A stretch of 64,000 bases of DNA, from NCBI GenBank assembly GCA_023053685.1, contig JALIGW010000014.1, positions 19,074,308 through 19,138,307 on the forward strand, given 5' to 3'. This document shows positions 55,885 to 64,000 of this stretch, piece after piece (position 1 is the first letter of the stretch; each line of letters opens with the position of its first letter). The notes beneath the pieces were generated by a model. The model was given only the letters and a program-made list of their open reading frames with translations. It searched no databases and had not been told where the DNA came from. The stretch comes from Diadophis punctatus similis (taxonomy: Eukaryota; Chordata; Lepidosauria; Squamata; Dipsadidae). Position numbers and translations under genes: made by a program.

Positions 55885-56440
55885 TTAACTTGAAGAAGGA
55901 GGCTCTACTCACAGTCACTCATGCCCTTGTCACCTCCCGCTTGGACTACTGCAACGCGCTCTACATGGGGCTACCCTTGAAGAGTATCCGGAGACTTCAG
56001 TTGGTGCAAAATGCGGCTGCGCGTGCTGCGCATACTTCCCTCCGACCGGTTAGGGCCCACAGAGTTGGCCTCCTCCAGGTCCCGTCAGCCAAGCAATGCC
56101 GACTGGCGGGCCCTAGGGGGAGGGCCTTCTCTGTGGCAGGCCCCGCGCTCTGGAACCAACTTCCTCCGGAGACCCGAACCATCCCCACCCTGCTGGCCTT
56201 CCGAAAAGCCGTTAAGACATGGCTTTTCCTGCAGGCTGGGGTAGAGCCTAATCCACTTGAGCTCTCCCCCGGGTATGTCTGGTTGTTGGATGGTTTTTAA
56301 TATTAAATTTTTAATTTTTATATTTGATTTTAATGCAATGTTTATTGTTGGTTGTTCTTGTATTTTCTCTTTGCTGTACGCCGCCCTGAGTCCCTCGGGA
56401 GTTGGGCAGCATATAAGAAAACCAAAATAAATAAATAATA
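55885..56440 (+). mobile_element. CR1/L3-like LINE 3' end with internal deletion
   Basis: Starts at [20 protein letters not shown]. The frame jumps from VQNAAARA directly to [14 protein letters not shown], removing about 50 codons found in the 5.83-8.77 kb copy. The 3' UTR has CGCCGCCCTGAGTCCCTCGG and an AAATA tail. Confidence 0.88.
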
Positions 56441-56505
56441 AATAAATAAAATAAATAAACTTTCAGAATTAAAAAAAATAAATAAATTAACCAGTAAAAA
56501 TTATA

Positions 56506-56606
<101 letters not shown>

Positions 56607-56771
56607 ATAAATACACAGCTCTGGGCTATACATTTTCAAAGTAATAAAATAATGTTATGACATTCCCCCCTCCCCCCCAAAGAGATGCATTTGGGATCTC
56701 CACTTTTCCAGTATACAGGAAAATAACAAAACCAACCTCATTGTCTTACTAATTGTCCATTATGTCTGTGA

Positions 56772-57061
56772 CAGAGGTGGGTTCCTGCCGGTTCGAACCG
56801 GTTCCGGTAGCGGGAATTTCCCTCCGCTCGCTGAACCGGCAGCGATGGCTGGCTAGACACGCCCCCGAACCGGCTCTCTTGGTGGCGCCATCTTGTTTTT
56901 TGCTTCTGCACATGCGCAGAAGCTGGGTTTTAGCTCTGCGCATGCGTCCACGTCCGTGTGGCATGCCCACGTGGCACTTCCATGCGGCACACAATGCGCG
57001 CCCGCCAGCACGGCGCGTGAGGAAGCGAACCAGCAGCGAGGTACATCAGAACCCACCCCTG
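56772..57061 (+). mobile_element. GC-rich hAT-like element, family H1
   Basis: Ends CAGAGGTGGGTTCCTGCCGG and AACCCACCCCTG, flanked by GTCTGTGA and GTCGGTGA (one mismatch in 8). The CpG-rich interior has GGTTCGAACCGGTTCCGG and its partial complement. Confidence 0.88.
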
Positions 57062-57069
57062 GTCGGTGA

Positions 57070-57142
57070 AGGGTTTCATGTGTACTGCTTGAGCAGGGGG
57101 TTGGACTAGATGACCTACAAGGTCCCTTCCAACTCTAATAAA
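57070..57142 (+). mobile_element. CR1 3' terminal fragment
   Basis: GCTTGAGCAGGGGGTTGGAC, GACCTACAAGGTCCCTTCCA. Confidence 0.8.
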
Positions 57143-57779
57143 AAATCAAATAATGCAGGGATTTATTTTGACTGCATTCCTTGTGTTGTGTTTTTTACTC
57201 TCTGAATTCTAAAACCTGTTTAAATAATTTTAAATATTGGAAAGGCAAGCTGTAAACTCAGACGACAAGGAGAGGTTTTCCTTCTGTTTTAGATTAATCT
57301 CAATTTAGGGTTTTGTTCAATTCTTCAACTCTACTTAATGTTAATGGTCATTTGCAGAAAGCTAATACCTGCAGATAGCCTGTTTTAATGAAGTGTAATT
57401 AAGATCAATTGGAAATTGTCCTGTTTCCTGTTGTCTTCATGATAGCAAAGTCGCCTGACTGCTTTTGGAAGAATTTGACAGAGCACCCAAGGCCTAAGGC
57501 AATTCATAATACTAAATTATAGTTTACCAATAACTGTAAGTTAGGAAGGATCTCCCCACCCGCCCCATAAATACCCTTAACCAGAAGTCAAGCTTCACGT
57601 GAAGAAGACTTTGAAGTTTTAAGAATTGCAGCAGTCTATATTATTTATTTATTAAATGTGTAATGCTACCAGACGTCTGGTCCAGCCCCTTGCTTGCTGG
57701 GGGCAGGACATATGTGGTAATCTCTGATAGATGGCTATGATGGAGTAGAAGCTTTCTCCCTTCACTAAGAGCAGGTTTG
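57143..57779. other. region upstream of CHIC1, no feature recognised
   Basis: No gene or repeat family was identified. Confidence 0.4.
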
Positions 57780-57985
57780 CACCTTAATCCCCGAGCTTTA
57801 ATACCATTATAAAGTGGCATTAATACGTCACGTGATCTTGATTCTACAGCTCTGTTAATGCAGCCTGTGACTGCATTGGCTTTTGACTGCATGCTGCTGT
57901 CTAGCCCTTTTCTGGCTTCCTTTCTCACCTTTTCAATCTTGGATACATGCTGGCTTCTTTGTATAAAATGTAGCTCACATACATC
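57780..57985 (-). mobile_element. diverged CR1 internal fragment
   Basis: CACGTGATCTTGATTCTACA and CTGTTAATGCAGCCTGTGAC resemble the CR1 region seen at 53.78-53.83 kb. Confidence 0.5.
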
Positions 57986-58625
57986 TTCAATTGGACAGGC
58001 AAAACATCTTCCCTTTGTTTTACCCATTGCTTTATTAAAGGGTTTGGCCATTTAGGGCAAGTCTTACAGACTCTTCCCAGTCTCCCACCTCATTTTCAGC
58101 TTATCAGCTCCTGTGCTATCAAACCATCATGGTTTTTCCCAAACCAGGCCTGCCCTTTGCCTCTCTTGCCTGCATTTGAACTGAATTTGCATTCAGAGGA
58201 AGGGCTCCACTACTGAGCCTCTCTATCTGGTCATTTGCATTTTTTCAAGCCCAAGATGCAAGACAGCCGCCCTGAGCTGTTTTGTTAAAGAATGTACTTG
58301 CAAAAGAGGTGTGAAGTACCACAAGGGCCCTACTTATTCAGGGATGGAGGATTGGGGAGGTCCTTCCACACTTTTTACATTGACACCATCCCAACTAACA
58401 CATCCATATTAAATCCAGGAAAGGAAGAGACCAGGGATCAGAGGACAGTGGGTGGGTGGGAAGAAAGTTTCTTGAGGACAGCCTTTCCATCTAGGGGCCC
58501 ACAATATCCATCATTCCCAGCTAACCAAGGCTCCCTCGACCGGGTGTGATGGAAACAGGAACCTAAAATGGATGATGATGAGCATCTTAACATAATGAAG
58601 GCAAATTTACATATCCAAGGATAAT

Positions 58626-58805
58626 GTTGCAGGATCCAATCTCGGCCGGTCACCGGGACCAGAGGTTTAGTCTTCTGAGCTTTCGGACTCTTGCTGGAGC
58701 CCATCCTCAGGGAACTTCTCTCTAGCCTAGGCTCCAGCATAAGTCCAAAAGCTTGGAAGACTAAACTTCTAGTCCAGTGACCAACCCAGATTGGATCCTG
58801 CAACA
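58626..58805. mobile_element. foldback element with hammerhead-like core (CTGAGGA ... GAAAGCTC)
   Basis: Arms TTGCAGGATCCAATCTCGG and AGATTGGATCCTGCAA plus AGAGGTTTAGTCTTC and GAAGACTAAACTTCT are complementary. Minus strand: CTGAGGA 58704-58710, 19 nt (T, GGGCTC, loop CAGCAA, GAGTCC), GAAAGCTC 58677-58684. Confidence 0.7.
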
Positions 58806-58997
58806 TCTCAACGTATCTTGAGGACACCAAGTTGGAGAAAGTTGCAATGGTATGTGGAAAACCAAGCATCCCTAGGTTATTTATTATTTGAAATATTTTT
58901 CGCCTCCCACTATCCTAAGACTATCAAGGAATTTATGATCCCTAAAATATATAAGAAGAAACAAGACAAGAGGTACTTTAAAGGAAAGTACACCTTA

Positions 58998-59095
58998 AAC
59001 CAGGGGTCTCGAACCTTGGCAACTTTAATATTTGTGGGCTTCAACTTCCAGAAATCCTCAGCATGCTGGCTGAGGTTGGACATCTCTGTTTTAAG
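58998..59095. mobile_element. palindromic element family P1, diverged
   Basis: GGGGTCTCGAACCTTGGCAA and GCTGAGGTTGGACATCTCTG. Confidence 0.75.
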
Positions 59096-59324
59096 CAAGT
59101 GTAGGTGTTGGCTTTAAGTTGGGACAGCTTTATATATTGACATATAAATAACCATAAGACAGTCTGGTTGTTTACTGGATCCTGTACTTCAGTGGGGAAA
59201 AAACCCAGGTCTCTCCTGGGCATGGAAAAGCAGTTCATTATTTTTATTTATCATTCAAAGGTCACCTTTGAAAACAGCCTGATGACAGCTTGCATTTCCT
59301 GGCAAGGGTGCTTCAAAGATAGAA

Positions 59325-59995
59325 CATAGAACAGCAGAATTGGAAGGGACCTGGGAGATCTTTTAGTCCAACCCCCTGCTCAAGCAGGAGAACCTATACC
59401 CGTGATGGCGAACCTATGGCACGGGTGCCACAAGTGGCACGCGGAGCCATATTGGTGGGCACGCGAGCTCAGGTCCGGCGCGCATGTGCTCACCAGCCGG
59501 CTGATTTTCAGGCCTTCTGGGCCCACTGGGAGTCAGGAAACAGGCTGTTTCCAGCCTCCAGAGGGGGTGGGGAAGGCTGTTTTCGCCCTCCCCAGGCTCC
59601 TAGAAAGGCTCTAAAGCCTGGGGAGAGCAAAAAATGGGCGTGCCATTGCATGCTGGGAGTGGGGGGGGTCATGCGCGCATGCACGGGGGTGCATGGAATT
59701 ATGGGTGTGGGCACACACACACGTGATCCCCCGCATCCCCCCCTTTTTGGCACGCAAACCAAAAAAGGTTCGCCATCACTGACCTATACCATTCTGGTCA
59801 AATGGCTGCCCACCCTCTGCTTAAAAATCTCCACTGATGGAGCATCCACAACTTCTGGAGGGAAGTTGTTCCACTGGTTAATTGTTCTCACCATCTGGAA
59901 ATGTCTTAGTTCTAGGTTGAATGTCTCCTTGATAAGCTTCCATTCATTCTTCTTGCCTTGTCCTCAGGTGCTTCCCCTCCCTCCCTGGTTTCTGG
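59325..59995 (-). mobile_element. CR1 3' end interrupted by a hAT-like element
   Basis: The left part ends CAAGCAGGAGAACCTATACC at 59400. The same CR1 resumes at about 59783 with CCTATACCATTCTGGTCAAA and continues to TTGTCCTCAGGTGCTTC. Confidence 0.9.
59401..59782 (+). mobile_element. hAT-like element, family H2, nested in CR1
   Basis: Ends GTGATGGCGAACCTATGGCA and GGTTCGCCATCACTG, flanked by duplicated CCTATACC (59393-59400, 59783-59790). The interior is G+C-rich and non-coding. Confidence 0.92.
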
Positions 59996-60011
59996 TCCAT
60001 TGTAGTCAGTG

Positions 60012-60085
60012 AGGGGTCTTTGGTGCTCTCTGAGCTTGGTTGTTTTTTTGCAGATGTTTCATTACCCAAACTAGGGTTACTGAAT
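60012..60085 (-). mobile_element. single arm of a foldback element (family of 14.5 kb)
   Basis: TTGGTGCTCTCTGAGCTTGG and CAGATGTTTCATTACCC. Minus strand keeps GAAACATC (60053-60060), but the CTGATGA part is lost. Confidence 0.65.
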
Positions 60086-60497
60086 GAGGATGAGAAGTCC
60101 TAAAGGAAAGATGCTGTTGCCCATTTCTGCAGATCTTAATGGGAACATTCCACTTTTTCATTTTTCATTTTGTGGTATTTTAGGCAGGTTTTCATGTCCT
60201 CAATAAATAATACTAGATTTCTATCCCAAGATTAATTAGTGCCACTCAAGGCAAAAGAGTATGTATTATCCTACTTCCCTTCAACAAACTTGGGCTGAGA
60301 CAGAGGGACTGGCCCAAAGCCCCCCAACCAGCTTTCATGCCTAAGAGAAAACCAGACTTCATGGTCTCCTAACTTCTTCATTGCTCTACTCAAAAAACGA
60401 CACTCAAATTCTTTGGAGGGTGAGGCAAAACTGAGACCAAATCTGTGGGCAGACGCAGGGGCCCAGAAAGAATAAAAGGATGGCAAATAATCCATTC

Positions 60498-60660
<163 letters not shown>

Positions 60661-60960
60661 GGATGTATGGCTCAAGGGCTGAGCTAGAAATCGCATTCAG
60701 GTCTGAACCAGCTTGTGCTTGGATGGGAAATCCCCAGGGAATCCCAGGCCTGTATTCTAGCCTGGGGAATCAAACAATGACAACATCAACAACCCATCCC
60801 AGAAGGTACAAATGCCAAACTGTTTCAGTATTATTGCCCAGAAAAGTACATTGATGAACTTGTCAAGATAAGGCACTTCAAGATCCAAAGCTTATATACA
60901 TGCAAAGTCCATTGCATGTATATATGTATGTATGTATTTGGTGGACTGGGCCAGATTAGC

Positions 60961-61052
60961 TAATGCAGAGGTCTCCAAACCTGGCAACTTTAAGACTTGT
61001 GGACTTCACCTCCCTGATATTAAAGTTGCCAAGTTTGGAGACTCCTGAATAA
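60961..61052. mobile_element. palindromic element family P1, internally deleted
   Basis: GCAGAGGTCTCCAAACCTGG and GTTGCCAAGTTTGGAGACTC; the centre is shortened. Confidence 0.8.
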
Positions 61053-61750
61053 ATGGGAAGGGTTATTCATTAATATTAAGGAGGTAGACAACTCTAAAAT
61101 GTTGATGCCAGATTTGCTGAGGTGGTATCATGCCTTAGGATGATGGAATAGAGAACTTTGTTCCCACCAGTTAAGAGCTGAGAGACTAGAAGAGAGGACT
61201 GAGGTCTTGGCCTTTTTGGGGGTCTGAATACAGTTTATTTTGCTAGCTGAAGGAAGAAGGCCCATCCTCCTCCTTTGCATCGCTTGTGCCTGGGCCAAGG
61301 TGTGATTTTTGCATTTTCCCCACTATCGGCAAAGTGTGGAAAGAAAAACAGCTGACTTGGTTTTCTCTTCACGCTTGGCCTTTCTTGGAGATTGCAAGAG
61401 AAGGTCAAGGATTAGCCAGGAGAGGAGCTGGGCATCCCTGCTGATGAAGCTTCTGTCAGCTCTCTGAGAAAGTGCAGCTGCAAAATGGCCCCATTAAGGT
61501 CCATTTACAGAAAGCCAACAGGTAGGCTGACTTCTGCCCTTCCCCAAGAGGCAGGTGCTTATTCTGCCTCATGGAAAGACAACAGGTTCAACAGGGCCCT
61601 ATTTGCTGAGGAAGGGGACGCGCCAGGAATGGCCCACTTAGGCCTTCGGGATTTTCGGAAAGAAAGGTGGCTCTTGACTCACCGCCACCCTTTTAAAAAA
61701 CAATGCTCCATGCAGACTCACTGCTTTCATTTGCTAAATTGCTGGAGCCC
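61053..61750. other. region upstream of CHIC1, no feature recognised
   Basis: No exon or repeat family was identified; frames here lack splice or family support. Confidence 0.4.
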
Positions 61751-61751
61751 A

Positions 61752-61949
61752 AGGGAAGGAAGGAAGGAAGGAAGGAAGGAAGGAAGGAAGGAAGGAAGGA
61801 AGGAAGGAAGGAAGGAAGGAAGGAAAAGAGAAAGAAAGAAAAGAATAGGGAAAGGGAAAGGGAAAAACAAGGCATGAATACATTAGAACAAAAGAAAATG
61901 TTGTTCAATTCAGACATGTTGAAGAAAGAAAGAAAAGAAAGAAAGAAAG

Positions 61950-62008
<59 letters not shown>

Positions 62009-62012
62009 AAAA
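61752..62012. repeat. (GGAA)n and (GAAA)n microsatellites
   Basis: About 18 GGAA units (61752-61826), a 90-bp interval, then GAAA units (61922-62012). Confidence 0.96.
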
Positions 62013-62070
62013 GATTTTCAATATAGCTATTTGTCCTTTTACAAAGCTGCTGCTGTTTCAGGACTATGTG

Positions 62071-62109
62071 TAGCTAGCTAGCTAGCTAGCTAGCTAGCTA
62101 GCTAGCTAG

Positions 62110-62186
<77 letters not shown>

Positions 62187-62187
62187 C
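62071..62187. repeat. (GCTA)n then (ACTA)n compound microsatellite
   Basis: About 10 GCTA units switch abruptly to about 19 ACTA units at about 62112. Confidence 0.97.
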
Positions 62188-62188
62188 A

Positions 62189-62704
62189 AGCACTGGTGGA
62201 AGTCCAGATGAGAACCTGTGCATAGATGGTTTTCTGGTCTCCCAAAAGGTGCCTTTAGATAGGCCAGCCTATCTGTGATTCAATTTCGATGGTCTTTTGC
62301 TGGCTCTCTCCACAACCTCTGTTAGAACCCACCATCAGATACTGGTAGCATATGTTTATCTCTTCTGCTTTTTTGTTTTATCTATGAAATAAGAGATAAA
62401 GCTCTTTTTCTGAGCTGTCTGGACCTTTATCTCCATTTTCTTCAGATCTATTTTAGCAGTGATCCCAGAGTTTTTATTCATCTTGAAGAGATTGCATTCT
62501 CTGGCCGGCAGCTGGAACTCAGATTTGTGGAGAACTCACAGAAAGAGCCTTAGATAAGGCATTTTGTTTAAGGTGCCATAGTGTGCACTGCATAAGAGTT
62601 CCAAGCTCACATTTGTAAGGTTGGGATGAGATGAAGATAATGGAAAATCAGAAGAGCCACATATCAGGGTGTCTGCTTTTTATCATGTTCTCTAAGTATT
62701 AAGT
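62189..62704. other. region upstream of CHIC1, no feature recognised
   Basis: No gene or repeat family was identified. Confidence 0.4.
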
Positions 62705-62709
62705 CTTAA

Positions 62710-62912
62710 AAGAATAACAAAGTGGGAAAGGATCTTGTAGGTCTTCTAGATCTAGTCCAACCCCCTGCTCAAGCAGGAGATCCTATACCATTTCAGACAA
62801 GTGGTTGTCCAGTCTCTTCTTAAAAACCTCCAGTGTTGGAGCACCCACAACTTCTGAAGGCAAGCTGTTCCACTGGTTAATTGTTCTCACTGTTAAGAAA
62901 TTGCTCCTTTAA
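62710..62912 (-). mobile_element. CR1 3' end fragment
   Basis: GTGGGAAAGGATCTTGTAGG, CAACCCCCTGCTCAAGCAGG, to CACTGTTAAGAAATTGCTCC. Confidence 0.85.
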
Positions 62913-62949
62913 TTTACATTACATTTAATTTACATTTAATTTACATTTA

Positions 62950-64000
62950 ATTCCTGTTTATGTCTAATAGGGGATGTCAATGCAGTGGTAGACATTAAGA
63001 AAGATTACACAAGCAATAAAAAAAGAAGAAGAGAAGAACATTGCCAAATACATTTTTCAAAATGATACAAGAGCTAAATCTACAAGACACATGGAGAGAA
63101 TTAAACCCAAAGAAGACTCAATACATCTTCTTCTCAAATCCCAATAATTCCTGGTCAAGAATCGACATGGTGTCAATGAATTCGGAATAGAGAAGGGACA
63201 TAGAAAAAATAGAGATAATGATGAATACTTGGGCAGCCCATAACCCCTTAAAAGTGAAATGGAAGGGACAAAAAAAGAGAACAAGGTGAACTCTAAACCA
63301 AAGGATCCTAAAAGAAAAAAAAATGTGCAAATGATGGAAAAAGAGCTTGAATTATTTTTTAAATAAAATGTGAAAGAACAAACAACATTGCAAAACCTAT
63401 GGGATACAACTAAAGCATATATCCGGGGCTTAACAATAGCTTATGTGGCACAAAGGAATAAGGAAAAGAAGAGACAACAAATAGTATTGCAGGAAAAATG
63501 TAAAGAATTGGAATTTGTATTGCAAAAAGAACCTCAAAATGACAAAATTAAAGGAGAAAGGGACTTAATAAAACATAAAATAAACTTAATGACAAAAGAA
63601 GAAATGGCACAAAGCCTTAGAACGGCGAAACAAAACTTCTTTGAACACGCAAATATGCCAGGGAGATGGCTGGCATACAAATTGAAGAAAGAGAAAGAGA
63701 AAAAACTAATACAACAATTGCAAGATGAGAATGGGAATCTTTACTATCAGACAGAAGAAGAAAAAACATTACCCAATTTTTTAAAAAAAATCTATATAGC
63801 CAAGAGGATATACTGGAAGAAAGTATTAAGCAATACCTAAAAGAGTGGGATCTGCCTACAATACCGGATATAACAAGGGAAATGCTGAACGATAAAATTA
63901 CCATGATGGAGATGAAGGAGGCAATTAAAAAACAAAAAAATAATAAAACACCGGGACCGGATGGAATCCCAGCAGAACTATACAAAAAAATTCAAGAGCC
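62950..64000 (+). mobile_element. L1-like LINE, ORF2 (endonuclease end to start of reverse transcriptase)
   Basis: Broken frames read GDVNAVVDIKKDYTSNKK, QELNLQDTWRELNPKKTQYI, NPNNSWSRIDMVSMNS (endonuclease C-terminal motifs), then TTLQNLWDTTKAYIRGLTIA and, after a frameshift in an A run near 63790, EWDLPTIPDITREMLNDKI and NNKTPGPDGIPAELYKKIQE, the L1 reverse-transcriptase entry motif. The element continues past the right edge. Several stops show that it is dead. Confidence 0.88.

Noticed and set aside
58438..58869. 143-codon minus-strand frame
   Set aside because: It crosses a foldback element and has no family resemblance or splice support.

Overview
The window is vertebrate nuclear DNA, most likely from a squamate reptile and probably a snake. 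It has split genes with GT-AG introns, two CpG-island promoters, CR1/L2-like and L1 LINEs, a Bov-B/RTE-type LINE fragment, a SINE with a Bov-B-like tail (Sauria-SINE type), many short inverted-repeat DNA transposons, and a very high microsatellite load that includes a long GATA array. Most long open frames here are repeats. The species call is inference.

Two host genes lie in tandem on the minus strand. CHIC1 is complete: six coding exons from 49,574 down to 28,080, joining in phase into 190 residues, with a CpG-island promoter at about 49.2-49.7 kb and a probable 4.4 kb 3' UTR ending near 23.64 kb. About 2.5 kb further on, the next CpG island (about 20.3-21.3 kb) drives a FIP1-like polyadenylation-factor gene, called FIP1L2 here. 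Six of its exons are visible (20,812 down to 1,068; 169 residues, including the Fip1 motif), and it runs off the left edge. The CHIC1-type features of the first gene separate this locus from the paralogous CHIC2-FIP1L1 locus. From the published comparative literature as I recall it, CHIC1 next to FIP1L2 is the ancestral arrangement of the region that became the mammalian X-inactivation centre (Tsx is thought to derive from Fip1l2 and Xist from Lnx3). LNX3 would be expected beyond the left edge and CDX4 beyond the right edge; neither is seen here.

Layout: 0-1 kb, L2-like LINE tail, pentanucleotide arrays and an inverted-repeat element; 1-20.8 kb, FIP1L2 exons and introns, with an uninterrupted 978-codon CR1/L3-like ORF2 at 5.8-8.9 kb only 65 bp from an exon; 20.8-23.6 kb, promoter and short intergenic region; 23.6-28.1 kb, probable CHIC1 3' UTR, poor in repeats; 28.1-49.6 kb, CHIC1 exons and introns, with an L1 fragment beside exon 2; 49.7-64 kb, flank upstream of CHIC1 with no host gene recognised, made of LINEs, hAT-like elements and microsatellites, and ending inside an L1 ORF2.

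The most unusual signal is a set of palindromic (foldback) repeats from at least three unrelated sequence families. Each carries CTGANGA, exactly 19 nt (1 nt + 6 bp stem + 6 nt loop), GAAA, and a (near-)palindromic tetranucleotide ending in TC. This is the core layout of a minimal type I hammerhead ribozyme of the kind known from Penelope-like elements and retrozymes. Other points of note are insertions dated by nesting with clear target-site duplications, GC-rich hAT-like elements that mimic CpG islands, and a tandem duplication with an inverted centre.
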